Of a stretch of DNA of 64,000 nucleotides, positions 23,741-33,122 are shown piece after piece; position 1 is the stretch's first letter, and each line of letters starts with the position of its first letter. The translations under genes and the position numbers were made by a program. This DNA comes from Lachnospiraceae bacterium A2. GTDB lineage: Bacteria; Bacillota; Clostridia; Lachnospirales; Lachnospiraceae. The notes beneath the pieces were generated by a model. That model was not told the origin of the DNA, did no database searches, and saw nothing but the letters and a program-made list of their open reading frames with translations. The DNA is taken from assembly GCA_000403315.2 (NCBI GenBank), contig KE159641.1, forward strand, positions 162,185-226,184. Direction: 5' to 3'.

Positions 23741-26206
23741 TCCCACGTTGTCCACGGCCGCTTTCCCGCTTTTCCCTGAAAAACGTATGGTAACCTTACA
23801 GATTTTCCCCTGATCTATGCCTGCAAAACTATCTGCCGGGACAGAAACCGTTTGGAATTGGTGCTTATAATCTGCATCCCCCCACAGGTACTGCAGCTTA
23901 TTGAGCCGTACCAAAAACGAAGGGTACACCGTGCAGTATTCCCCAACATCCACGGCTGCTTCCCTGCCGCTGCTGTCCTCCAGCACAAGTTCCATCCCAA
24001 GGAGTTCTGCTTCCTCCTCGGAAAAGCCCTCCTGCAAGTCCATCACGTCAAACTGCAGGGCCTTCCCCTCCAAATCCATTTCCGGCATGGAAAATGTAAG
24101 CTCTGGCATGGCAGCTTCCTGCCCTGCCATCTCTCCGGCTTCCTGCCCCTCTGTCTGTCTCCCTGCCTCCCCTTGGCTCCCTTCTGAACTCTCCTCCTGC
24201 TCCCACCGCAGGACGGCCGCATGGTTTCCCCTGGGCTCGCCGTTGGAAAAATATAAAAGCTGCTCCCTCCAACTGTCCACATGGCTTGCCGTTACCCGGA
24301 CGCCCGGGGCGGTTCCCGTTTCTAACCGCGCATCTTCCTCAAAATTGCACAGCGTTTCCATGCTGGAAGACTGATAGGACTGCACATACAAGGTCCTTGG
24401 CAGGATTTCCTGGTACTTCCTGTAATCTGTAAGCAGCCCTTCCAAGGGCTTCCGGCTGCCGTTTCCTGAACTGCCCGCCCCTGTTTCCACACTTGAATCT
24501 CCCAAGGGTTTCCGGCCGCCGTTTCCTGAACTGCCTGCCCCTGTTTCCACATCTGAATTTTCCTGCTGGATGTTGCATTCTAAAGTTTCATCCAGAAACG
24601 CACGGAGAAATAACTTTGCGACCTGCTGCTGTTCCTCCTCTGAAATAAAATTTTTCACATTCAGCGCACGGTTTACCGGCTCCATCAAATCATACTTCCC
24701 CCACAGGGAATTGAACTGCCCATGGTTGGCGCCTGCAAGGTACAGGGAAGCTTTGATACAGTCCTTTTTCCCGGTGAAAGCAACATTTTCATACTGCTCC
24801 ATCCCCATAAAAGTGAAAACATCCTGGTCGTTCGCCCCATGGAGGACCAGGTAATTCACGTCCTTAAGCTCCACATCCCGGCCGGAAGGGCGGTACTGCC
24901 CACAAGTAGGCGCAATGGCCGCCAAAGATTTTATGGAAAAATGGTATCGGAACGCACAGTTCCCATTTTCCGGGTAATAATCCAAACCGTTGAACAGATA
25001 GGCCGTGGCAATGGCCTCCCCTCCTCTGGAATGGCCCGCAAGGGCAAGGTTCCCTTCGTCTATTTTTTTGTACAGAGGGCTGCGCTCCTGCCGGTTATAG
25101 CGCTCTATCTGCCGGATATTTTCTAACAGCAGCACCGCCCGCCCATCGTTTTCATTGGACAGCCCGTTGCAGGCATTTTCATCCACCGAAACCACCACAT
25201 AGCCATGGGACGCCAGATAAGCCCCCAGATACCCGTATCCTAAGTAGGAATCCGTAATCCAGTTATGGTTGCCATGGGCAATAAACAACGTGGGGCAGCG
25301 GAAAACCTCCTTGGGATACCAAACCATGCCGGACAGGGGGACTTCTGTCAGTGGATACCCCTGGTATCTTTCTTTCAGGAACCCGTCAATCCCTTCATTC
25401 TGGGCAAAACGGCTGATATTTACCGTACCGGAACCAAGGGCGTCCCCGCTGCCCGTCCCATATGCAGCAGCCATTACGGTATATGGGCCATCTTCCAGTT
25501 CCTGCAAAACCCCTGCTTTTTCCTGCGCCGTAAGCTGCCCCAGGCCTTGCTTTCCTGCTTCCACGTCCTTTCTGCCAGCCCTGCCAGAGCCAGCCCTTTG
25601 CTGCGCGCCCATCTCCAGGTATGTATTAATGTAGGTATCCTCAAATCCCTGCCCTGCCAAAAAAACCACTGCCGCAAATACAAAAGCGCCTGCCAGCAGC
25701 AGCACAGCAGCCACCGTCTTTGTCCTTGCCTTATGGCAAAAGTATGCCCATATGCTTTTGAGCAGCAACGCAAATACAGCGCTGCACAGTGCGGCGGCAG
25801 CAACAGCCCCTGCCACATTCCCTTCTGGAAGGCAGACAGCCAGCAGGACGGTGCAGACAAACCAGAGCAGCAGCCAAGACAAAAATTCCGTGATCCCATT
25901 CCGCAGGAGCAGCCGGGCCAAATGTTTGAAAAGCCACAGGGCCAGCATGGCAAAGGGGACTGCCAGCAGGGAAACCAACAGGCTCCCTGCCCAATATGGG
26001 AGCATAAATGTCCCTGCCATCATCCCAGCGCAAAGGCTGAATAAGAAAATAGCCGCCCAGTATACGGGTGTGCCTGTGTCTTTCCAATTCCGCTGCCAGT
26101 AGGCTGAGAAACGGCGTTTTATGTTTTGGTATGAGGTTTGTAAATGCCGTTTCGTGTTCCGGCACATGAGATGCAACTGCAAATAATATTTCTTAGCTTT
26201 TTTCAT
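23723..26206 (-). CDS. Membrane-anchored alpha/beta hydrolase
   Basis: An 827-residue protein with four to five hydrophobic helices (about residues 48-185) and then an extracellular alpha/beta-hydrolase domain with FIAHGNHNW (oxyanion region) and nucleophile elbow GHSRGGEA; acid and His candidates lie in LHGANDQDV and GANHGQF. A low-complexity linker with two 20-residue repeats (about 548-588) and a Glu/Gln-rich segment precede a C-terminal beta-rich region. The last residues (IQHRI-stop) are encoded inside a family A repeat, so the natural C-terminus may have been replaced. Substrate unknown; PET hydrolase/dienelactone-like esterases are the nearest fold relatives. Confidence 0.8.
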   Translation of the reverse strand: MKKAKKYYLQLHLMCRNTKRHLQTSYQNIKRRFSAYWQRNWKDTGTPVYWAAIFLFSLCAGMMAGTFMLPYWAGSLLVSLLAVPFAMLALWLFKHLARLLLRNGITEFLSWLLLWFVCTVLLAVCLPEGNVAGAVAAAALCSAVFALLLKSIWAYFCHKARTKTVAAVLLLAGAFVFAAVVFLAGQGFEDTYINTYLEMGAQQRAGSGRAGRKDVEAGKQGLGQLTAQEKAGVLQELEDGPYTVMAAAYGTGSGDALGSGTVNISRFAQNEGIDGFLKERYQGYPLTEVPLSGMVWYPKEVFRCPTLFIAHGNHNWITDSYLGYGYLGAYLASHGYVVVSVDENACNGLSNENDGRAVLLLENIRQIERYNRQERSPLYKKIDEGNLALAGHSRGGEAIATAYLFNGLDYYPENGNCAFRYHFSIKSLAAIAPTCGQYRPSGRDVELKDVNYLVLHGANDQDVFTFMGMEQYENVAFTGKKDCIKASLYLAGANHGQFNSLWGKYDLMEPVNRALNVKNFISEEEQQQVAKLFLRAFLDETLECNIQQENSDVETGAGSSGNGGRKPLGDSSVETGAGSSGNGSRKPLEGLLTDYRKYQEILPRTLYVQSYQSSSMETLCNFEEDARLETGTAPGVRVTASHVDSWREQLLYFSNGEPRGNHAAVLRWEQEESSEGSQGEAGRQTEGQEAGEMAGQEAAMPELTFSMPEMDLEGKALQFDVMDLQEGFSEEEAELLGMELVLEDSSGREAAVDVGEYCTVYPSFLVRLNKLQYLWGDADYKHQFQTVSVPADSFAGIDQGKICKVTIRFSGKSGKAAVDNVGIQHRI
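24442..24561. repeat. Two 60-bp tandem repeats inside the hydrolase gene
   Basis: Units 24442-24501 and 24502-24561 are almost identical and encode a 20-residue Gly/Ser-rich unit (VETGAGSSGNG-RKPL). In-frame expansion or loss would change linker length only. Confidence 0.8.
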
Positions 26207-26278
26207 CTTTCATCCACTCTTTGCCTTAAAATGCGCTGGGTATCTCAAAATATTCATTAATATTAGAACCCCTTCTGC

Positions 26279-26444
26279 CTAGAGCGTGTTTGAAAATTCA
26301 TTCCCACAATTTTCCGCCCCACTTTACACCGGATTATATGCTGAATTTCGTCAATGTAGCCCACTACACCTCCCAAATCCAGCATAAAATCTGATGCAAA
26401 CTGGGACGGAATCTTGCAGAAAGCAATTTTCAAACACGCTCTAG
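26279..26444. repeat. Family A repeat (166 bp), copy 1
   Basis: Bounded by CTAGAGCGTGTTTGAAAATT and its inverse, ending CTAG at 26441-26444. The copy is nearly identical (one difference seen) to the inverted copy at 40245-40410. The whole element can fold as an imperfect hairpin. The short ORF reading through it is an artefact. Confidence 0.88.
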
Positions 26445-26643
26445 CTTTTCCCATGCGCAAACCGTATTTACTCTTATCTCAAATTGCTTTTTATCCACCT
26501 CATATTGATTTACGGTAAAACAATCTTTTTTCTTTAATGCAGCCAGCATAAATTGGCTTGATTTCCCATTTGCATGAAGCGCTTGGTAAATTTTTTCATC
26601 AGACTTAAAAGCGCCTACATCACGGCAGCCCATCTCTTTTGTA

Positions 26644-26783
26644 GTCAAATACCCCGCAGCAAGCTACGGGGCATGGCCTGGCTTGTTCTTTCCGCCCCAA
26701 GGGGCTGGGTATTCAACCCTCGCGGCATTCGCCAAATATCCGCGCAAGCGCGGCTGCTTGGCTCATTGCTCGCAGAAATAAAG
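26644..26783. repeat. Family C GC-rich palindromic repeat, copy 1
   Basis: About 140 bp with several small GC hairpins (CCCCGCAGCAAGCTACGGGG, CCGCGCAAGCGCGG). An inverted, slightly longer copy lies at 29953-30113. Inserted in the ATPase pseudogene. Confidence 0.8.
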
Positions 26784-27652
26784 TAAATCTGTTCTTTCAT
26801 ATAATTCCTCAGATCCAGATGCCTGACGTTATGGGTAGTAAAAACAAATTGCCCATGGTGCTGCTTTCCATGGATAAACGAAAGCACACGGTCCATTTCG
26901 TCTGCAAATACTACTTTATTGCAGTATACAACTTTAAAAACCTGAACTGCCCATGCAAAAAATTCCCTGGCTCCGCTGGAATCATTCCTAAGCTCCCGCA
27001 AAAAAATGCTGCCGTCTTTCTTCTTCCTCCTGATGGCAGATTTCGAAAACGGGGCATCACTGTCTAACTCAATGCCAACGATGCTGCAGTCCACCATACG
27101 GAAAATTTCAAAAAACCGTGTATCACCCAATATATGGAAATCTTCTTCTCTTTTCATGGATTTGTATATATCATAATTCACCACATTTGTTTCTGGGAGA
27201 AGGCTGCTTTTTACCCATGCTGCAAACCTTATTGCGTGCCCATTGCCAAGTATCGCCAGCTTGGTAAGAAAGAGGCCGACCTGCCTTTTGCCATCCATAG
27301 CTTTCCTTAGCAGTTCTCCCATCCCCTCCTCAAAGCCGGGAATTTCCAAGCTATAACTTACTTCTGCTTCCGTCTTGCATTGGCTCTCTCCCGGGCACTG
27401 GTATGCATCCTTATCACATCCCAGCACGCATCTTACCCTGCCGCTGACATAACCTGCTGGTACTCCTGGAGGTACTGCCCCTTATAGCTCAGTTCTTCCC
27501 TGACAATGCCAATAAAATCTATTTCTAAATGGTATAAATAAAAATATTTCCCATCCAGCAATACTTCCAATTCAAAGCTTTGGCGTGTACTATCTTCTTT
27601 CCCGCAATTCCTTTTTAGGTTATTGGCATGTACCATGTTTCGGTATGCCCTT

Positions 27653-27814
27653 ATATTACTCCGGCGGTTAAATGTCGACGAATTTTACGCAGAATAAATT
27701 TTCATCTGCAAGGCGGAAGAAGGCGGCGTAGCGGGGCTACGTCAACGGATGACAACATAGCAGATGGAAATTTAGGCAAGTAAAAACGTCGGTATTTAAC
27801 CGCCGGAGTAATAT
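27653..27814. repeat. Family B element with 21-bp terminal inverted repeats
   Basis: 162 bp bounded by ATATTACTCCGGCGGTTAAAT and its perfect inverse. No ORF of its own. It interrupts the ATPase pseudogene, and a lone end of the same family is at 31889-31907. This is the profile of a MITE. Confidence 0.85.
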
Positions 27815-27847
27815 GCCCATTTTCCATAAAAAAATTCTTTAAGTACC

Positions 27848-28013
27848 TTAGCGCGTGTCTGAAAATTCATTCCCGCCATCTGCATCCCCTAATTTGCGGC
27901 ATATTTCTGCCAAATTCAGTCAACGTAGCCCGCTACGCCTCCTTCATTTGGCAAAAATCTCCCACAAATTGTAGAATACATCTGTCAGAAAGCAATTTTC
28001 AGACACGCTCTAG
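27848..28013. repeat. Family A repeat (166 bp), variant subfamily, copy 3
   Basis: The body is almost identical to the copy at 60181-60346 and differs from the 26279/40245 pair internally while sharing the ends (GTGTCTGAAAATTCATTCCC). The left end is slightly decayed (CTTAGCGCG). Inserted just after the Walker A codons of the ATPase pseudogene, giving a stop. Confidence 0.87.
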
Positions 28014-28228
28014 TCTCTCCACAAAATTGGATTTTCTGCCAGCATTTTCCCCAACAACAACTGCTGTCTTTAAAATACCGCACTTTGGCTCCGCTGATAC
28101 ATAAGAACCGGGAAACCTGTTTTTTCTTCCGTATCCGGTGCAAGCATAGAAAATTCTGCATGTTCCCGGAATGACATGAAATTTTCAAAATTATAATTTA
28201 ATACCATATTCCTGTCCCCCTGCGCTCC

Positions 28229-28627
28229 TCACCGGTCCTCCAGCAGCGTTTCCGCCAGCCCGCCATACCCATAAAGCTTCATCGCATCCTGAATGCCTTC
28301 CGCAACTTCCTCCCGGGAAAAATCATGGCTTTCCAGAAAATCATTGTCTTTCCCATTGAGGTAACTGTAAAATGCCAGGGCCAGCTTTAGGTTTTCCAAA
28401 TCCCCCGGTTTTGCCCCTTCGGATTCCAGCTTTTCATACAGCATATTTTCTGCCTGGTTGATCTTCCCTTCCTCTGCCAGAAGGCACAATTGCTGGTAAA
28501 AATCCCTGTTTGCCCCTTCTGCAAATACAAGTTCTTCTTCCGTCCCTTCCTCTATATAGAAAATCAGTTTCAGCACAGTGCGCACCATTTCATGGATAAT
28601 GCGCATAATATAGTCTTTTTCTACCAT
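28229..28627 (-). CDS. DUF6483-like hypothetical protein
   Basis: A 132-residue, mostly helical acidic protein. ATG 28627 is preferred over upstream ATGs because GGAGGG lies 6 nt before it and the N-terminus then begins MVEKDYIMRIIHEMVRTV, as in this family of uncharacterised clostridial proteins. It ends 21 nt before the ATPase pseudogene start. No function known. Confidence 0.75.
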   Translation of the reverse strand: MVEKDYIMRIIHEMVRTVLKLIFYIEEGTEEELVFAEGANRDFYQQLCLLAEEGKINQAENMLYEKLESEGAKPGDLENLKLALAFYSYLNGKDNDFLESHDFSREEVAEGIQDAMKLYGYGGLAETLLEDR

Positions 28628-28739
28628 AAAAATCCCTCCATTTTGGGCAAAAAGCCTTTTTAAAAATATGTATGCAAAAAGCCAACTGCCCGCAGCAAGC
28701 ATCCTGCCTTGCCCATGAATGATACAGGGAGGGCAGCCA

Positions 28740-29426
28740 TTACCGGAGGTTCCCTTCCAAACCTTTTTCCCGGAACATCATAAGAAATACTGCAAAAAGC
28801 AGCAGGCTGGAAATCCAGATTGCCCGCTCCCTGCAGATACCTGCCAGGACTCCCCCGAACGCCGCGCCTACAATGAAAATTCCGATAAACCCATAGTACA
28901 AAAGGCTTTTTTGGCGCAGCCCCCTGTCCCTGGTGGAACGGTAGCTGCACCAAAGTTCCGTGGCAGTGCGCAGGTTACCGATGCACATGGTCGTTGCATA
29001 GGAATTTCCATTTAGCTTCCGGAAACTCTGCACCTGCATGGCGCATACAAAAGAAACCAGCATATTTGCCAGCATATTGGTTTCCTGCGGGAGAAAGCCA
29101 ACCCCAAACAGCAGGAAGGCTTCTGACAGGGCTACTACCTGCCGCCAGTGGATGCGCCGGGACTGCCCAAATCCCCTGCGGATTTTCTCTGCAGCATAAA
29201 TCCCCACCGCAAAGGCCAGCACCGGCAAAAGGTAACGCACCCCAAGCTGCCAGTTCCCCATGGCGAAGTTCTGTCCCATCAGCACCATGTTCCCTGTCTG
29301 GGCATTGGCAAATACCCCGTCCCTGCAATTAAAAGTATAGGCGTCCTGAAACCCGCCTGAAATACACAGCACTGCAACCACTGCCGCTGATTCTGACATC
29401 TGTCCCTTGCTTCCCATACGTCCCAC
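28740..29426 (-). CDS. YoaK-type (DUF1275) membrane protein
   Basis: A 228-residue integral membrane protein with about six helices. Family features: GGFQDAYTFNCRDGVFANAQTGNMVLMG near the start and NGNSYATTMCIGNLRTATE in the middle. Function in bacteria is undefined. It starts 5 nt after the thioesterase-like gene, so the two are co-transcribed. Confidence 0.88.
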   Translation of the reverse strand: MGRMGSKGQMSESAAVVAVLCISGGFQDAYTFNCRDGVFANAQTGNMVLMGQNFAMGNWQLGVRYLLPVLAFAVGIYAAEKIRRGFGQSRRIHWRQVVALSEAFLLFGVGFLPQETNMLANMLVSFVCAMQVQSFRKLNGNSYATTMCIGNLRTATELWCSYRSTRDRGLRQKSLLYYGFIGIFIVGAAFGGVLAGICRERAIWISSLLLFAVFLMMFREKGLEGNLR

Positions 29427-29431
29427 ACTGC

Positions 29432-29821
29432 TTATGCCTGTTTTTTCTTGTCTGCTTTGGCCTGGAATTTCGTTTCTTCAATAATGAAACGCTCATGGAG
29501 CCCTTCGCCGATTTTCCCTGCCCCGTCAAATACAGTAATGGAAAATGTCAGTTTCCGGCCGTCCACACCTGTGAGCAAGGATTCGCACCACACCTTCATC
29601 CCTACCGGCGTAGGCGCAAGATGCCCTAAATCCAGTTTTATCCCCACAGTTCCCATGCCTTCCTCCAGTTCCCCTGCCACGCTCCTCCAGGCAGTTTCCT
29701 CCATCAGGGCAGCCATCCGGGGCGTTGCAAGGACGTCCAAGGTACCGCTTTTATGTGCCTTTGCCGTATCCCCTTCTGTTACTGTCAGTTCCTGATATCC
29801 TTTGATTCCTGCTTCTAACAT
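29432..29821 (-). CDS. Hotdog-fold thioesterase (FlK-like)
   Basis: A 129-residue protein starting at ATG 29821 (AAGGAG 7 nt upstream). Sequence features of the fluoroacetyl-CoA-thioesterase-like family: TPRMAALMEETAW, GTVGIKLDLGHLAPTPVG and a C-terminal GEGLHERFII. It likely hydrolyses an acyl-CoA; substrate unknown. Confidence 0.85.
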   Translation of the reverse strand: MLEAGIKGYQELTVTEGDTAKAHKSGTLDVLATPRMAALMEETAWRSVAGELEEGMGTVGIKLDLGHLAPTPVGMKVWCESLLTGVDGRKLTFSITVFDGAGKIGEGLHERFIIEETKFQAKADKKKQA

Positions 29822-29916
29822 CCTAATTCTCCTTTTCTGTAAGCTTTGCGCCATTTGCTGTATTAAATCATACCATTTTGTTACTTGCCGCGCAAGGGAA
29901 AATAACTGCTACTGCA

Positions 29917-30113
29917 GCCGCGCTTCGGCGCGAGAGTCCGGCAAGCCGGAATCTTTGTTTTATTTCCGCGAGCAATGAGCCAAGCAGCCGCGCTTGCGCG
30001 GATATTTGGCGAATACCGCGAGGGTAAGTGCCCTGCGGCTGCAAATACCCCGCCCCTTGGGGCGGAAAGAACAAGCCAGGCCAGGCCCCGTAGCTTGCTG
30101 CGGGGTATTTGAC
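29917..30113. repeat. Family C GC-rich palindromic repeat, copy 2 (inverted)
   Basis: 29953-30113 is the reverse complement of 26644-26783 with about 20 extra bp; 29917-29952 adds further small palindromes (CCGCGCTTCGGCGCG, TCCGGCAAGCCGGA). It fills most of the gap before the kinase gene and ends 4 bp before that gene's stop codon. Confidence 0.78.
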
Positions 30114-30117
30114 TTTG

Positions 30118-31095
30118 CTAAATATATTTGCCTATTATCCGCCGAACGGAAGGAAGGTAGGAAGATCCAAACAAATTCAGGTGGTTCAGCAGATGGTACA
30201 GGTTATAAAAATCCCGCCGTTCCCCATACCCGGGCTGCAAAGGCGCGGCTTCCCGGTAAGCGTCATAAAACCGCTGGGGAAATCCGCCGAACAGTTCCGT
30301 CATGGCAAGGTCAGCTTCCCGGTGCCCCACAGAAACTGCGGGGTCGATAAGCCATGCCTTCCCGTCATTTCCTGTCACCACATTCCCGGACCACAAATCC
30401 CCATGAAGCAGGGACGGGTATTCCGGTTCCGGCAAAATCTCCGCTGCCCGCTCCAGAAGCCTGTCCACTTTCTTCCCCATCCCGCCCAAATAATGGGAAG
30501 CCCAGCGAAATTGGGGCCTTAATCGGCAGTCGCGGAAAAATTCCGCCCAACTGCCATACGCCGTATTTATTTGGCTGCTTGCACCAATAAAATTATCCTG
30601 CCAGAAGCCATACTTCCCTTTTGCCCGGGGGCTGGCGGGCAACGGCCCTTCCATAGCCGCAGGGCCGCCATTGGCTAAGGCCTGCTGCAAAGGCTTTCCG
30701 CCGCCAACAAAGCGTTCTGCCGGCGCTTTATGCATCGCCGCTAACTGCTGGGCAAAGGTTTCCCAATAATGGGCTCCCGGAGCCCTGCGCTGAATATATC
30801 CCATCAGCAGAAAGGAATATCCCTCCCCGTCTTCCCCGCAGCAAAATACTTCCGGGGTGCTGATTGCACCTGTCTTAGCAATGGCATCCAGCCCCGCCGC
30901 TTCTGCGGCAAAAAAAGATTTCCCTTCCCCCCTGTTTGCCTTCATAAATACATGCTGCCCATTTGCCAGAGAAAGCTGGTAAGCTTCGTTGATATCGCCG
31001 CCTGCTTCCCTGCTTGCCCCCAGCACCTTCACATTGCTCCCAAAAAATGGCGCAAGCGCCTGTTCCACGGCTGCAAAATTTGCTGTAACTGCCAT
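30118..31095 (-). CDS. Fructosamine kinase family protein
   Basis: A 325-residue APH-fold kinase that by family phosphorylates ketosamines on glycated proteins or amines. Visible: ATP-binding MKANRGEG segment, catalytic LLHGDLWSGN and metal-binding IDPAVSVGHREADLAM. Start ATG 31095 follows AGGAGGG; the longer reading to 31158 lies in a repeat. Confidence 0.92.
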   Translation of the reverse strand: MAVTANFAAVEQALAPFFGSNVKVLGASREAGGDINEAYQLSLANGQHVFMKANRGEGKSFFAAEAAGLDAIAKTGAISTPEVFCCGEDGEGYSFLLMGYIQRRAPGAHYWETFAQQLAAMHKAPAERFVGGGKPLQQALANGGPAAMEGPLPASPRAKGKYGFWQDNFIGASSQINTAYGSWAEFFRDCRLRPQFRWASHYLGGMGKKVDRLLERAAEILPEPEYPSLLHGDLWSGNVVTGNDGKAWLIDPAVSVGHREADLAMTELFGGFPQRFYDAYREAAPLQPGYGERRDFYNLYHLLNHLNLFGSSYLPSVRRIIGKYI

Positions 31096-31124
31096 CCTTT
31101 TCCCTCCTAATCTATATACCAAAA

Positions 31125-31228
31125 CAAGGGGCTGTCGCACTAAGCAAAACATATACAAGATATAGTATAGAAGAATGATTTATGCCAACTATATCTTGTA
31201 TCATTTTTCTTAATGCGGCAGCCCCTTG
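31125..31228. repeat. Family D palindromic element, copy 1
   Basis: 104 bp bounded by CAAGGGGCTG(T/C)CGCA arms, with an inner pair ATACAAGATATAGT/ACTATATCTTGTAT. It starts 5 bp past the Uma2 stop; on the minus strand it is followed by TTTT, so it could also work as a terminator for that gene. A relative with the same end motif lies at 41104-41204. Confidence 0.7.
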
Positions 31229-31233
31229 CTTGC

Positions 31234-31791
31234 CTATTCTTCCAGCCCCTGGAAAATCTCAGCCAATGTTATTACGACCTGCGGAAATGCCTTCAACGCA
31301 ATGGCAGTTTCTGCATTATAATCTTCTTCTTCCTTATCGTCCTGCAGGATATAGCTTTGGTCCAGCACATATTTCCCGTTTTCCAAGTAATAGATTTCTA
31401 AGGAACCCTGGGGCGAAACAATCCAGTATTCTTCCACGCCTGCCTGTTCGTAGATCTCTTTTTTCACAGTCTTATCTTTTTTTGCTGTAGAAGGGCTCAA
31501 TGTTTCTGCAATAAATTTGGGGACGCCGCTGTAAGCCCCTCCTTTCAGGCGTTTTCGGTCACAAACTACCATAATGTCCGGGCATACATAATCGTCGTTG
31601 GTATCCGGATGATATTTGAAATCTAAATTTTCCATGAACACAAGGCACATGCTGTCTTTCAGATGATACCCAATCATCCTGTTTATATTGTTATTTATAA
31701 TCCCATGCTTAAAATTCGGCGATGGTGACATATCATAAATGACACCATCTATTTTTTCATCCTTTTTACGCTCTAATTCGGCTAAGCCCAT
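31234..31791 (-). CDS. Uma2 family endonuclease-like protein (DUF820)
   Basis: About 185 residues with the PD-(D/E)xK-type core: PDIMVVCD, FIAETLSPSTAKKD and VEEYWIVSP. Start uncertain: ATG 31791 follows AAGGTG; ATG 31809 and GTG 31815 are in frame. Such genes are often multicopy and sometimes linked to mobile DNA; a role as nuclease is predicted from fold only. Confidence 0.85.
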   Translation of the reverse strand: MGLAELERKKDEKIDGVIYDMSPSPNFKHGIINNNINRMIGYHLKDSMCLVFMENLDFKYHPDTNDDYVCPDIMVVCDRKRLKGGAYSGVPKFIAETLSPSTAKKDKTVKKEIYEQAGVEEYWIVSPQGSLEIYYLENGKYVLDQSYILQDDKEEEDYNAETAIALKAFPQVVITLAEIFQGLEE

Positions 31792-31888
31792 ATTTTCACA
31801 CCTTTCCATGTTCACAGCGCCATGCTGAAATTCTTTCCGTGCCCCAATTATACCATGCCTGTATTCCTAATGGAAGGGAATTTCACAT

Positions 31889-31907
31889 ATTTAACCGCCT
31901 GAGTAAT
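31889..31907. repeat. Family B terminal repeat remnant
   Basis: ATTTAACCGCCTGAGTAAT matches the right end of 27653-27814 with one mismatch. No partner end nearby, so it is a solo relic. Confidence 0.6.
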
Positions 31908-31960
31908 AGCAAACGCCTGATTGCAGGATGGCGTCCTCCGGACATGGGCGCCATGCCCTT

Positions 31961-33031
31961 TCACATGGCGAACATCCCCCACTGCAGGATGGTATCCTCC
32001 GGGATGTCCTCTTTTGCCCGTCGGCCCACCAGCTTCCCCAGTTCCTCCGGGGAAATCCCCGTTCCCGGCCGTTTGTAAGTCAGCATCCCTTCTTCCACAA
32101 TGGCGCCTTTTTTGATTTCCCCTGCGCTGATCAGGGAACGCCTTGCATTCCTCCTGGCATTTTTTTCACTATCCAAAGGCTTAATTTCATAGCTGCCCCG
32201 GATTTGTTCCAGAAAGGCAATCCCATCCAGTATGCCCCTTGCGTCTTCTGGGTTCATGGCATGGTAATGGTCGTTGCCGGGGATTGTTTTATCCAGCGTA
32301 AAGTGCTTCTCTATCACTTTTGCCCCCAGATTGTACGCCGTCTTTATGACGTCGGCGCAGGCATCCGGCTTTGTATGGTCGGAATAGCCCACATCCAGGC
32401 CGGGATAGCGTTCCTTAAGGGAACTAATTTTATTCAGGTTTGCATGGCTGTAGGGGGTGGGATACTCCAGAATGCAGTGCATCAGCACAATTTTCTCTTT
32501 GTTATGGCTCCGTATGCAGGCAATGGCCCGGTCGATTTCCCCCGCTTCCGAAGCTCCTACAGACAGGAGGATGGGTTTGCCCTTTTTCGCCTGGTACTCC
32601 ACAAAGGGAAGGTTGTTTAAATCTGAGGAGGATATTTTATAGACTTCCATCATCCCCTCCAGATAATCCGCAGATGCGGTGTCAAATGCCGTAGACAGGA
32701 ATTCAATCCCCTGCCCCCTGCAGTACCAAGCCAGCTCCTGATATTCCTCCGCCCCAAAGGAATCAAATTTCTGGAACAGTTCATATTGGGAGGAAGTGGG
32801 CTCCTCCGTGGTATCCCAGTAGGCGGGGGAATCCTTTGCGGCAAGTGTCCTTGCTTTGTAGCTTTGGAATTTTACCGCATGGACGCCCGCCTTCTTTGCC
32901 TCCCGTACCATTAATTTTGCCGCCTCCATGTTGGAAATACCTTCTTTTTTCGCAATGTCGTAATAGTTGACGCCAATTTCAGCAATCAGCACAAATTTTC
33001 CTTGGTTGATACGTTCCATAATGCAGCTCAT
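31961..33031 (-). CDS. NeuB-like sialic/nonulosonic acid synthase
   Basis: A 356-residue enzyme that condenses PEP with an N-acylated hexosamine to a nine-carbon acid. N-terminal TIM barrel with IAEIGVN, AVKFQSYK, EYPTPYSHANL, GYSDHT, IEKHFTLD; C-terminal SAF/antifreeze-like domain (about 295-350). The usual NHN after GV is replaced by NYY. ATG 33031 is preferred because GGAGG is 7 nt upstream. With the NeuA-PseG fusion upstream it makes a sialic-like sugar (pseudaminic, legionaminic or neuraminic acid cannot be separated here). Confidence 0.88.
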   Translation of the reverse strand: MSCIMERINQGKFVLIAEIGVNYYDIAKKEGISNMEAAKLMVREAKKAGVHAVKFQSYKARTLAAKDSPAYWDTTEEPTSSQYELFQKFDSFGAEEYQELAWYCRGQGIEFLSTAFDTASADYLEGMMEVYKISSSDLNNLPFVEYQAKKGKPILLSVGASEAGEIDRAIACIRSHNKEKIVLMHCILEYPTPYSHANLNKISSLKERYPGLDVGYSDHTKPDACADVIKTAYNLGAKVIEKHFTLDKTIPGNDHYHAMNPEDARGILDGIAFLEQIRGSYEIKPLDSEKNARRNARRSLISAGEIKKGAIVEEGMLTYKRPGTGISPEELGKLVGRRAKEDIPEDTILQWGMFAM

Positions 33032-33122
33032 TCCGGTTCCCTCCATTTATGTATACTTATCCAGCGCAAATTCTGCAGCAAGATGTTTCCTCCGTTCCCT
33101 GCTTCCAATCTCCCAGACTCTG

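Larger units (their letters stand above)
26430..28207 (-). pseudogene. AAA15-type ATPase pseudogene split by repeats and frameshifts
   Basis: ATG 28207 begins a typical AAA15 N-terminus (MVLNYNFENFMSFREHAEF). A one-base loss near 28062 breaks the frame; the next frame holds a Walker A variant, GENAGRKS (a Gly replaced by Arg), and runs into a family A repeat (27848-28013). Gene sequence resumes, is cut by a family B element (27653-27814), continues (LLDGKYFYLYHLEIDF), shifts frame near 27430, and carries the ATPase C-terminal half with TTHNVRHLDL. A family C element (26644-26783) interrupts it before a final C-terminal piece ending in repeat copy 26279-26444. Intact members are about 400-430 residues and often act in phage defence or unknown roles. 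This copy is dead. Confidence 0.85.

Noticed and set aside
26263..26460. Short ORF (about 65 codons) reading through family A repeat
   Set aside because: The same pseudo-protein recurs wherever the repeat occurs (also 40034-40429 and 60168-60383), lacks ribosome sites and simply translates the element.
26644..30113. CRISPR array made of the GC-rich repeats
   Set aside because: Only two inverted copies about 3 kb apart, no regular spacers and no cas genes.
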